This document shows, piece after piece, positions 45,086 through 53,463 of a stretch of DNA of 64,000 bases. Within the stretch, counting starts at the first letter, position 1. The number at the start of each line of letters is the position of its first letter. The stretch is from an uncultured Flavobacteriales bacterium (GTDB lineage Bacteria; Bacteroidota; Bacteroidia; Flavobacteriales_D; Sanyastnellaceae): NCBI GenBank assembly GCA_949373165.1, contig CASICO010000013.1, positions 1 to 64,000 on the forward strand. Reading direction: 5' to 3'. The notes under the pieces are model-generated. The model was not told the DNA's origin. It made no database searches and worked only from the letters and a program-made list of their open reading frames with translations. Made by a program: the position numbers and the translations under genes.

Positions 45086-45811
45086 TCAATGACCGCCACC
45101 GGAGGGAAGCGTCAGCGGCAAGGTCAGCGTGGGCTGATTCGCATCCTGCTGCTCATCTTGAGTGGCAGAAGGCGCCTTTGGCTCCTCAGGAAGGGATGCA
45201 GGCTCTGCTTTGATGGCCGCAGGATCTGGCGAAGGGGAGACGGCATCGGCCCGAGGCCCCTCTTCTGCTCCTGAAACGGGATCCGATGTGGACAACGCCG
45301 CTTTTTCTGTCGCCTCTGCAGCGACAGTCGTTGACTCCGACCCAGATGCTGAAATGGCCTCTGAACCTAAGACAGCAGTGGGCTCTGCGGCCAAGTTCGG
45401 TTTTGCCGTGGATGGTGCGATATCCCCGCCTTCGCCTCCCGCTTCAAAAGCGGCATTTTGGTCCGGCATACCGTCTTTGTCTGGTCGTTCGCTAGACTCC
45501 ATGCCTTCCTCCATTGCAGGCCCAGAAGGACCGGTTACAGCCGAAGGTGATGCCGAAATGGACGCAGGAATGGGGGTCAACACACTTGGGGCAGACGGGT
45601 TGTCCCCGGCCAATTCAAATGCTCCCCACAAGAACAGGCCACCAATCGCTGCCAAACCCAATTTGCCCCAAAGCCCTGCTTTGGTGGCCACAGGTGCGAA
45701 GAGCGTTTCACTTGCCGCAGGTGCAGGAACCGCGGCCTCGCTGAGCATAGAACGGACCTGCTCATCAAAAGCAGCGTCCCTGGCTTCCCTATCGTGTGAC
45801 GTTTGTTTCAT
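45086..45811 (-). CDS. Putative anti-sigma factor: short cytosolic head, one TM helix, Ala/Pro/Glu-rich tail
   Basis: 241 residues. Residues 1-45 are charged and would sit in the cytosol (DEQVRSMLSEAAVP). One hydrophobic helix (about 46-66, LWGKLGLAAIGGLFLWGAF) follows. The remaining 170 residues are low-complexity, rich in Ala, Ser, Pro, Glu and Gly. Position and topology match FecR/RsiW-like anti-sigma factors, but no zinc-binding HxxxCxxC motif is present. The start overlaps the sigma-factor stop by four bases, so the two are made in step. Name given on context only. Confidence 0.62.
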   Translation of the reverse strand: MKQTSHDREARDAAFDEQVRSMLSEAAVPAPAASETLFAPVATKAGLWGKLGLAAIGGLFLWGAFELAGDNPSAPSVLTPIPASISASPSAVTGPSGPAMEEGMESSERPDKDGMPDQNAAFEAGGEGGDIAPSTAKPNLAAEPTAVLGSEAISASGSESTTVAAEATEKAALSTSDPVSGAEEGPRADAVSPSPDPAAIKAEPASLPEEPKAPSATQDEQQDANQPTLTLPLTLPSGGGH

Positions 45812-46404
45812 GGTGTATCGACCTCTTGATCTAGGCCCATGCTGGGTATAGACTTCGCTCTTGACGAAAGGGTTGCAAGCACGTTCTGTAAATATTTTCG
45901 AGCCCGGCTCAATTGACTCTTCGAGGTGTTCACATCCACCCCAAGTTTGTCGGCGATCTCCTGATGTTTATACCCCTCAATCACGTACATGCAAAACACA
46001 GTGCGGTACCCAAGAGGCAACTTAGAAATGGCCAGCTCAAGCTCCGATGCCGTGAATTCGTTGTCGTTTTTGTTTTCAAGGTCGCCAGGTGTGGCGTGCA
46101 CCTCATCTATGTCGTGATGGTGACTGTGCTTGAGGTTGCGACGGTAGTGTGTGATGGCCGTATTGACCACAATTCTTCTCATCCAACCCTCAAACGAGAA
46201 GTCCTCCCTGTAGCTGCTGATGTGCTTGAAAATCTTGACGAAGCTTTCCTGCAGAACGTCTTCAGCGTCCTCTCGTGCATTGGTGTGCCGGATGGCGGTG
46301 GCAAAAAGCTGACCGCTGAACCTGGTGTACAGGGCACGTTGGGAAGAAGGTCGCTGTGACTTGCAACCTTCGATTAAACCCAGCAATTCTTGCGACGACG
46401 CCAT
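45808..46404 (-). CDS. ECF-family RNA polymerase sigma factor
   Basis: 198 residues. Region 2 (about 25-95): ALYTRFSGQLFATAIRHT, DAEDVLQESFVKIFKHI and FSFEGWMRRIVVNTAI. Region 4 (about 125-180): ELELAISKLPLGYRTVFCMY followed by the helix-turn-helix KHQEIADKLGVDVNTSKSQ. ECF sigma factors redirect RNA polymerase to small regulons in response to envelope stress. First gene of a three-gene operon with a putative membrane anti-sigma factor and an outer-membrane-like protein. No TAnnTTYG element precedes it, consistent with autoregulation through a different promoter type (inference). Confidence 0.92.
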   Translation of the reverse strand: MASSQELLGLIEGCKSQRPSSQRALYTRFSGQLFATAIRHTNAREDAEDVLQESFVKIFKHISSYREDFSFEGWMRRIVVNTAITHYRRNLKHSHHHDIDEVHATPGDLENKNDNEFTASELELAISKLPLGYRTVFCMYVIEGYKHQEIADKLGVDVNTSKSQLSRARKYLQNVLATLSSRAKSIPSMGLDQEVDTP

Positions 46405-46449
46405 CTGGTGGTTAACGCTTTTTGCACCGAATTCGTTGCATTGGGCGCA

Positions 46450-47463
46450 TCAATCTGTGAACCGGGTCGCATTCAAGTCGAGCCACTTCAGGGCTGAACC
46501 ATGAAAAATCGCCTCCCGCTGGACTTCGGTCAAGTTCATGTCGGTCTCGATGTAACGCCCAAATTCGAGGTCACCCAGAGGGAACGGATAGTCAGAGCCC
46601 ATGACCACCTTTTCCGCGCCTTGCATGTCCAGCACATAGTCCATGAGGCGGGCGTCGTGGGTGATGCTGTCTACCCAAAACTTCCCGAGATAAGACCTCG
46701 GATTGTTGGGGTTGTCTACTGCCACTAAATCTGGACGGCAGCGCCAACCGTGCTCAATCCTTCCCAAAGTGGCAAGAAATGATCCCGATGCGTGGCTAAA
46801 CATGACCCGAAGCTTGGGGTACCGGTCAAACACACCTGAAAACACCATGGAGCATGCGGCACGAGAAGTCTCTGCAGGCATTCCCACGAGCCATGGCAAC
46901 CAATATTTGGTCATCATTTCTTTTCCCATCATGTCCCAAGGGTGCACCATAATGGCCATTCCCAAGCGTTCACAAGCTTCCCAAATCGGGTTGAATCTCG
47001 GCTCTGAAAGATTGTATCCATTGATGTTGGAACCAATCTGGATTCCGTGCAATCCGATCTTCTTGCACCGCTCCAACTCCGCAACGCTCAAGTCCGTATC
47101 CTGCATGGGCAGCGTGCCCAGTCCAACGTAATGACGGGGGTGGTCTTGAACGGTCCGTGCCAAGTCATCATTCAAAAAGCGAGCAATGTCGGCTGTATCC
47201 TCTGGCTTCGCCCAATAGGCAAACAACACGGGGATTGTGCACGCGACCTGCACCTGTACACCTGACTTGGCATACTCTTCGATGCGGATTTCCGGATCCC
47301 AACAATTGGCCATCACTTCTCGGAAGAAGCGATCCCCTTGCATCATGCGCGCGGCACCCTCGCGGTGGTGTTCAAGATGGATAAATGACCCATAACCCAG
47401 CTTCCGGCTCCAATCCGGCAGTTGCTTGGGCATGATGTGCGTGTGGGTATCAATCTTCAGCAT
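46450..47463 (-). CDS. ACMSD-like amidohydrolase (aminocarboxymuconate-semialdehyde decarboxylase)
   Basis: 337 residues from the ATG at 47463. The metal-binding pattern of the ACMSD branch of amidohydrolases is intact: DTHTHIMP near the N-terminus, His in MVHPWDMMG, His in VMFSHASGSF and Asp in VMGSDYPFPLGD. ACMSD removes CO2 from the ring-opened 3-hydroxyanthranilate product in tryptophan degradation. The other kynurenine genes are not in the window, so other decarboxylation substrates are possible. TAACTTCC, beginning with the stop codon of the upstream gene, lies six bases before the start. Confidence 0.86.
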   Translation of the reverse strand: MLKIDTHTHIMPKQLPDWSRKLGYGSFIHLEHHREGAARMMQGDRFFREVMANCWDPEIRIEEYAKSGVQVQVACTIPVLFAYWAKPEDTADIARFLNDDLARTVQDHPRHYVGLGTLPMQDTDLSVAELERCKKIGLHGIQIGSNINGYNLSEPRFNPIWEACERLGMAIMVHPWDMMGKEMMTKYWLPWLVGMPAETSRAACSMVFSGVFDRYPKLRVMFSHASGSFLATLGRIEHGWRCRPDLVAVDNPNNPRSYLGKFWVDSITHDARLMDYVLDMQGAEKVVMGSDYPFPLGDLEFGRYIETDMNLTEVQREAIFHGSALKWLDLNATRFTD

Positions 47464-47474
47464 GGATGGGGAAG

Positions 47475-49106
47475 TTAAGGTTGCCCTGACCGGCGGACGC
47501 GCCGGAGTTCGAGCCGATTCGTGGCGCTCACCTCCCATCCCGACAAGCTTGAGGAGACCAAGTGAAAAACTTCATCGTGCCACAAGGGAATCAATGGCGT
47601 GGTCTGCATGACCCTTGATTCGATTTTCCTGAGCAGCGCCTGCCGTTGGGTCGGGGCCCGGATTCCGGAGAGGCTCAAGAGCCACTCGTCCACTTGCTCG
47701 TCTGAATAATGGGTGTAGTTCGGACCGTTGGGCGCCCATCTTGCCGCATCAAAAAGCCCCAAGAAATTTTCGGCATCCGGGTAATCGGCCAACCACGACT
47801 TTCGAAACAACGCCACTTGACTCTTGGCCACCCGCTCTGCATCCAACGCACTCGGGGCCACATCAATGTCGACATCGATGCCCAGGCCCGACCATGTGTG
47901 CTGCAATGCCGCGGCCAAATCAGCCGTTGCAGGTTTTGTGCCTAGGGTCAGCCCTCCCAGCCGATGTTCTGGGCCAATCCCCAGTTGAGCAAGAAGGGTC
48001 CGAGCCGAATCCAAATCGTATTGCACACAGGAAAGAGCCGGGCGCAAACCCGCAGAGAACCCGGGCATGCCTGGAGGGACAAATCCAACGGCAGGTGCTG
48101 CTCCGCCAGCCCTCAATTCTCGCACCAATTGATCGCGGTCCAATGACAAACTCAACGCCAATCGAACTTCGGCAGGAAGGACGGTGAACCCCTGCTCGAT
48201 CAATGCCGTTGAATCCATCAGGATTCCGATGTAATCTGTTTTTAGATAAGGGGTTGTGAATTTTCGAAATCGCCCCTTCCATTCCGGGTTCCAAGTGCCA
48301 TTCTCCGAAAAGAAAACGTTCATCCATTCCGCACTCGGCGCGGACACAAAATCATAACGCCCCTGCCTAAACCCGAGCATTTCCGCCCCTTCCTCACGGT
48401 TAAAATCCAAACGAACGCCATCCAAGTATGGCAACTGCTCGCCCAAACTGTCGCGCATCCAATAATCGGAAAACGCGTGAAGCACCATCGCGGTTTCGGC
48501 CAGCCACCCCTTCAAAACAAAGGGGCCCGTGCCCAAGTCCTCTAAATCGGGGTTGCCCTTTTGTCCTCCATCACACAGAACGCTCGCTTGGGGGGTCGCA
48601 AGCAAACTGGCAAACACCGGATTGGACCGTTTCAAATTCAAATGAAGGCTGTCCGAAGAGATGACCTCCACGCCACCCTCGTCCAAAAGGTCCCGAAGCA
48701 CCCATCGACCCGGCAAGGCTTCATTGGGATCCAATAGCCTCGAAAAACTCGCTGCAACATCTTGAGCGCGCAACGGCTCACCGTTGTGAAAAGTCACCGG
48801 ACGCAATCGAAAAGCATACCGGACACCATCCGCAGACACCGACCACTTCTCGGCCAAGGCAGGCACCACCTGAAGGGATGCATCCAATTCCAAGAGCCCC
48901 TCATACAGCTGATCCACTGCCCACATGGTCTCCAGGTCAGTCGCTTTGGCTGGGTCCAAAGACCGAATGCCGTCCGACGCATTGTACGTGAGCAAGTCTA
49001 GCCCTGCTTCGGATGGACCCGCGATTGAACACGATTGAGCCACAAGCAAAATCAAACCACCCCAAAGGAATGGAGACACCCACTGACGTTTGGACCGCGC
49101 AAACAT
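47475..49106 (-). CDS. Peptide-type ABC transporter solute-binding lipoprotein (SBP family 5)
   Basis: 543 residues. Lipoprotein signal with lipobox VAQSC. The body is a family 5 binding protein (DppA/OppA type): TYNASDGIRSLDPAKATDLE, GLLELDASLQVVPALAEKWS, YAFRLRPVTFHNGEPL and the second lobe with DKDQ-like ALSLSLDRDQLVREL. These bind peptides or other small solutes in the periplasm for an ABC importer, but no matching permease or ATPase gene is here. TAACTTCT lies four bases before the ATG. Divergent from the TonB receptor gene, 50 bases apart; the pair may be co-regulated. Confidence 0.86.
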   Translation of the reverse strand: MFARSKRQWVSPFLWGGLILLVAQSCSIAGPSEAGLDLLTYNASDGIRSLDPAKATDLETMWAVDQLYEGLLELDASLQVVPALAEKWSVSADGVRYAFRLRPVTFHNGEPLRAQDVAASFSRLLDPNEALPGRWVLRDLLDEGGVEVISSDSLHLNLKRSNPVFASLLATPQASVLCDGGQKGNPDLEDLGTGPFVLKGWLAETAMVLHAFSDYWMRDSLGEQLPYLDGVRLDFNREEGAEMLGFRQGRYDFVSAPSAEWMNVFFSENGTWNPEWKGRFRKFTTPYLKTDYIGILMDSTALIEQGFTVLPAEVRLALSLSLDRDQLVRELRAGGAAPAVGFVPPGMPGFSAGLRPALSCVQYDLDSARTLLAQLGIGPEHRLGGLTLGTKPATADLAAALQHTWSGLGIDVDIDVAPSALDAERVAKSQVALFRKSWLADYPDAENFLGLFDAARWAPNGPNYTHYSDEQVDEWLLSLSGIRAPTQRQALLRKIESRVMQTTPLIPLWHDEVFHLVSSSLSGWEVSATNRLELRRVRRSGQP

Positions 49107-49110
49107 GGGG

Positions 49111-49118
49111 AGAAGTTA
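49111..49118 (-). promoter_or_regulatory. -7-like element TAACTTCT, N4 before the SBP gene
   Basis: TAnnTTC with the final G replaced by T, four bases before the ATG at 49106. Confidence 0.4.
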
Positions 49119-49142
49119 AACTTCCGAGGCTGAGTGTGGTTC

Positions 49143-49150
49143 TACATTTC
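49143..49150 (+). promoter_or_regulatory. -7-like element TACATTTC before the TonB receptor
   Basis: TAnnTTTC (followed by G), six bases before the ATG at 49157; supports that start over the longer open frame. Confidence 0.45.
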
Positions 49151-49156
49151 GACGCC

Positions 49157-51556
49157 ATGAAAGCCCCTTTGTCCACCCTCCTTCTGCTTTGCGCTTTTTG
49201 CGCTGCCCTTTGTGCACCCCAAGCCACACTGGCTCAAGATTTTACCCTGAGCGGACGTGTAATTGACGCCTCCACCGGGGAGTACATTCTCGGTGCGACG
49301 GTGATCGTCGACGGGGCCTCCATCGGAACCGCAACCAACACATTCGGCTTTTACAGCCTCGCCCTCCCATCAGGAGAGAGCCGTTTGAACTTCTCGTTTA
49401 TCGGGTATGAGACCCAAAGCCGGACCCTGAATATGGAGGGCAACACCACGCTCGACATTGAACTCGGTGCCAATGTCATTGCCGTTGCAGCAGCAGAAAT
49501 CGAAGCCGACAAATCCGCCAATACAGAAAGCACAGACCTGGGCAAAGTCTCTGTGGGTGTCGAGACCATCAAATCACTGCCCGCTCTATTGGGTGAGGTT
49601 GACGTATTGAAGGTGATTCAATTCCTCCCTGGCATTCAAAGCGCAGGAGAAGGGAACAGTGGATTTTACGTCCGCGGGGGCGGACCGGATCAAAACTTGG
49701 TTTTGGTGGACGACGCCGTCGTTTACAATGCTTCCCATCTGTTTGGCTTCTTCAGCGTCTTCAACCCCGATGCGGTGAAGGACATTGATGTCACCAAAGG
49801 CACGATGCCGGCGCGCTTTGGTGGCCGAATCTCCTCTGTATTGGACATTGGACTCAAAGAAGGAAACGCCAGGGAGCCCATTGTGAGCGGAGGCTTGGGC
49901 TTGATTAGCTCAAGGCTCACGATTGAAGCCCCCATTGTGGAGGACACCGCCAGTTTCATCATCAGCGGCCGAAGAACCTACATTGATGTTTTGGCCAAAC
50001 CATTTGTGAACCCCGAAAGCGCCTTCGCCGGTTCTGGATACTACTTCTACGACCTAAACGCCAAGGTCAATTGGCGCGCCTCAAGGCGCAACCAATTTTA
50101 CTTGAGCGGTTATTTTGGACAAGACGTGTTTGACTTCCGGTCCAGTGCTGCTGACTTTGGCAGCCGCATTCCCTGGGGCAATGCCACTGTGACAGGCCGT
50201 TGGAACCACGTGATCAACGACAAGGCTTTTTTAACCACCACCGCGACCTATAGCGATTATGAATTCGCCTTTGAAGCCCGTCAGGACAGCTTCATTTTTG
50301 GATTCCGCAGTGGAATAGACGACCGAGGACTCAAATCCCGCTTGACCCTCTACCCCAACGTTCGACATACTGTTCGGGCGGGCATTGAGTACACCTACCA
50401 CACCTTTTTGCCCACCGAATTCTATGCCAGTTCCAATGGCGTGGATTTTGACCTCGGCGATGCTGTGCGCAACAGAAGCCATGAAATGGGGGCGTACATC
50501 GAAGATGAATTTGACATCACCGATGCCCTCCGGGTGAATGCCGGATTGAGGTACAGCGCTTTTGTGCAGACTGGCCCATTCACGAGATACGTTCCCCCTT
50601 CCGAGGACGACCCCTTGTCTGCCACCACTGCACCCGAAGAGATCATTTACGGCCCAGGAGACCGTGTATCCAACCATGGCGGCCTTGAACCAAGGCTGTC
50701 TTTGCGACTCAAAACTGGCCCAAGAAGCTCTTTTAAGGCAGGCATCGGCCGAAACCTTCAGTACATCCATTTGGCCTCCCTTTCACCCACATCCTTGCCT
50801 GGCGACATATGGTTGCCCAGTTCGGACCGGGTGGACCCTCAAGAGGGCACGCAAGTTTCCGCGGGGTGGTTCCGCGACTTCGGAGCCGACCGCAACATCG
50901 AGTTCTCATTCGAGGTGTACCACAAGTGGCTGAGCAATTTGGTGGCCTATCGAGAAGGCAGCAGCCCTCAAGACAATGTGAGGAACAACGTCGACAACAA
51001 CCTGGTCTTCGGAAAAGGCAGCAGCTATGGCGCCGAGTTCTTCCTGAAAAGACGTCGGGGAGAATGGACAGGGTGGCTGGGTTACACTTGGAGCAAAACA
51101 GACCGGGAATTTGCCGACCTCAACAATGGAAGCCCCTTTCCTTCCCGTTATGACCGAAGGCACGATTTGAGCCTGATTCTTGAATGGACCTTAGATGACC
51201 GCTGGAAATTCGGCGGCACCTTCATTTATGGTACTGGCAATGCGATCACCGTGCCTGCGCAACGCTATTTCGTCGACGGAACCCTGCTCGATGTGTACGG
51301 CCCAAGAAATGGATTCAGAATGCCCGCTTATCACAGGGCTGACTTTGGTGCCACCCATACACCCCGGCCAAAAAAGGGGAAGGTGAGACACGGTCAGTGG
51401 GTGTTTTCTGTCTTCAACCTTTACAACAGACAAAACCCCTACTTCATTTACTTTGGCAACGACGGCGACCTGTCAGAGGGCACATTAGATGTTCAAGCCT
51501 ACCAAGTGAGTTTGTTTCCCATCCTTCCCTCGGTCACCTGGAACTTCAAGTTCTAA
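49157..51556 (+). CDS. TonB-dependent outer-membrane receptor with N-terminal carboxypeptidase-regulatory-like domain
   Basis: 799 residues from the ATG at 49157. Signal peptide (about 1-28), CarboxypepD-reg-like domain (FTLSGRVIDASTGEYILGAT), then plug domain (DVLKVIQFLPGIQSAGEG, FYVRGGGPDQNLVLVDDA, GTMPARFGGRISSVLDI) and a 22-strand-type barrel ending in WNFKF. Such receptors take up large ligands (siderophores, cobalamin, oligosaccharides or peptides) with energy from TonB. There is no SusD partner, so it is not a glycan-utilisation pair. The divergent solute-binding lipoprotein and the downstream ABC exporter are its neighbours; the ligand cannot be inferred. Confidence 0.93.
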   Translation: MKAPLSTLLLLCAFCAALCAPQATLAQDFTLSGRVIDASTGEYILGATVIVDGASIGTATNTFGFYSLALPSGESRLNFSFIGYETQSRTLNMEGNTTLDIELGANVIAVAAAEIEADKSANTESTDLGKVSVGVETIKSLPALLGEVDVLKVIQFLPGIQSAGEGNSGFYVRGGGPDQNLVLVDDAVVYNASHLFGFFSVFNPDAVKDIDVTKGTMPARFGGRISSVLDIGLKEGNAREPIVSGGLGLISSRLTIEAPIVEDTASFIISGRRTYIDVLAKPFVNPESAFAGSGYYFYDLNAKVNWRASRRNQFYLSGYFGQDVFDFRSSAADFGSRIPWGNATVTGRWNHVINDKAFLTTTATYSDYEFAFEARQDSFIFGFRSGIDDRGLKSRLTLYPNVRHTVRAGIEYTYHTFLPTEFYASSNGVDFDLGDAVRNRSHEMGAYIEDEFDITDALRVNAGLRYSAFVQTGPFTRYVPPSEDDPLSATTAPEEIIYGPGDRVSNHGGLEPRLSLRLKTGPRSSFKAGIGRNLQYIHLASLSPTSLPGDIWLPSSDRVDPQEGTQVSAGWFRDFGADRNIEFSFEVYHKWLSNLVAYREGSSPQDNVRNNVDNNLVFGKGSSYGAEFFLKRRRGEWTGWLGYTWSKTDREFADLNNGSPFPSRYDRRHDLSLILEWTLDDRWKFGGTFIYGTGNAITVPAQRYFVDGTLLDVYGPRNGFRMPAYHRADFGATHTPRPKKGKVRHGQWVFSVFNLYNRQNPYFIYFGNDGDLSEGTLDVQAYQVSLFPILPSVTWNFKF

Positions 51557-51561
51557 CTTCG
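51554..51561 (+). promoter_or_regulatory. -7 promoter element TAACTTCG, N4 before the ABC exporter; its TAA is the upstream stop codon
   Basis: Exact TAnnTTCG whose first three bases are the stop codon of the TonB receptor gene, four bases before the ATG at 51566. Confidence 0.5.
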
Positions 51562-51565
51562 CACC

Positions 51566-53460
51566 ATGGGCGCGCTTGCGGCATTGAATCCTTTTTTCTG
51601 GAAATACCGTGGGAGGCTCGCTTTGGGCTTTCTGTTTGTCTTCCTCACCAACGCTTTTTCGGTCTTCGCTCCTGTGGTCATCGGAGAGGGCATCAACGCC
51701 TTGCAAGACGCGTACACCCGATTTCTCCAGCCACTCTCGGAAGGGACCGCCCCCGAGGTTGTCTTTGACGGGACAAGCGTGATGCTCCCAGAAACGCTGA
51801 CGGCACTGGCGAACTGGATCGGAAGAAGTGCAGACGCCTTTGGGCCCATGGCCACCAAAGCCGATGTCATTGCCGCCATTTCTTCCATTGCCGCCTTGCA
51901 AGCCCTGCTATACATGGTCGCCTACCTCTTGAAAGGCGTGTTCTCCTTCATGACGCGGCAAACCATCATTGTGATGAGTCGCTTCATTGAATATGACTTG
52001 AAAGCGTCCATTTATGAGCAGTATCAGCGCCTCCCGCTCGCATTCTACAAACAGAATGCAACTGGGGATTTGATGAACCGCATTTCGGAAGACGTCTCCA
52101 AGGTCCGGATGTACTTGGGGCCTGCCGTCATGTATGGACTGACCCTGGTGACCATGATGTTTCTCACGGTTGGCGTCATGCTCAGAATCGACCCTGTGTT
52201 GACCCTGTGGTCATTGGCACCATTGCCTTTCATGAGCCTTGGAGTGTACAAAGTGAGTGCGCGAATTCACCAAAAAAGCGACGCGGTTCAAAAGCAGCAA
52301 AGCGTATTGAGCTCCATGGTGCAGCAAGCTTATTCCGGCATCCGTGTTTTGGTCTCGCACCGCAGAGAGGGCAGAGCAGAACAAAGGTTCGCATCAGAAG
52401 CAGACCAGTACAAAATGCGCACTTTGGACTTGGTCAAAGTCGATGCATTGTTCATGCCCATCATCGTCATGCTTGTGGGATTGAGCACCATTCTCACCAT
52501 TTATGTAGGGGGGCCTGCGCGTATTGTCTGGAGACTTAGAGTTGGGGCACATTTTCCAATTCGTGTTCTACGTTAACCTGTTGACTTGGCCCTTTGCGTC
52601 TGTGGGGTGGGTCACCTCCTTGGTTCAAAAAGCGGCGGCGAGTCAGGCGAGAATCAATGCCTTTTTGGAAGTTGAGCCTGAGATTTCCGATGGACAAATC
52701 GCGACGAAAGAGATCTCAGGGCGCATCCAATTCAAAGGCGTCAGCCTCACCTATCCAGACTCTGGAATTGTGGCCTTAAAGGAAGTCGACTTCACGCTTG
52801 AACCGGGCCAAACACTTGCTGTCATTGGAAGAACCGGCAGTGGAAAGAGCACGTTGGCGCAAATGGTCGCGCGCCTCTACGACCCTTCCGAAGGTTCCAT
52901 CGAAATCGATGGCACCCCATTGCCCGAGCTTTCACTGAGCGCTTTGCGCTCTGCCATTGGTTACGTCCCGCAAGACGTCTTCTTGTTCTCCGATTCGATT
53001 CGGGCCAACATCGCTTTTGGTGTGGACAACGCGGCGCAACTTGACGTGGTACAAGCCGCAAAGGACGCCGATGTCCACAACAACATCATCGGGTTCGCCC
53101 CGTGGTTACGACACCCTGCTCGGCGAACGCGGCGTCAATTTGAGCGGAGGACAAAAGCAGCGCATTTCCATTGCACGCGCCATTCTGCGCAAGCCACGAA
53201 TCCTCATTTTTGATGACTGCCTTTCCGCAGTCGATTCAGAAACCGAAGCGACCATCCTAGGCAACCTCCGGCGCATCATGAAGGACCGAACGTCCATTCT
53301 CGTTTCTCACCGCGTCTCTACAGTCAAAAGCGCGGACCTGATTCTGGTCATTGATGAAGGCCAAATCGTGGAGCGGGGAAACCACGACACACTGGTGGCC
53401 GCTGGCGGTCTCTATGCAGACTTGCACCAACGACAGCAGAAGTCGGAGGAGCCAGACTGA
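51566..53460 (+). CDS. ABC exporter, fused TM and ATPase domains (frame broken twice)
   Basis: Reconstructed length about 630 residues. Six-helix exporter membrane domain (about 1-350, with [26 protein letters not shown]) and an ATPase domain: Walker [11 protein letters not shown], signature [10 protein letters not shown], Walker [13 protein letters not shown], His switch LVSHRVST. The base after Walker B is Asp instead of the catalytic Glu, as in the weak site of heterodimeric exporters such as the BmrC/LmrC type, so a partner half-transporter elsewhere is likely (inference). The frame shifts +1 in G6 at 52508-52513 (giving [15 protein letters not shown] when one G is removed) and +1 in C4 at 53098-53101 ([13 protein letters not shown]). 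Ends three bases before a convergent gene. Confidence 0.86.
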
Positions 53461-53463
53461 ACC

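Noticed and set aside
357..53101. Programmed +1 frameshifting as the explanation of the broken genes
   Set aside because: The genes are unrelated, the sites share only C/G runs, and no common slippery sequence or following structure is apparent; base overcalling is simpler. Kept as an alternative in the findings.
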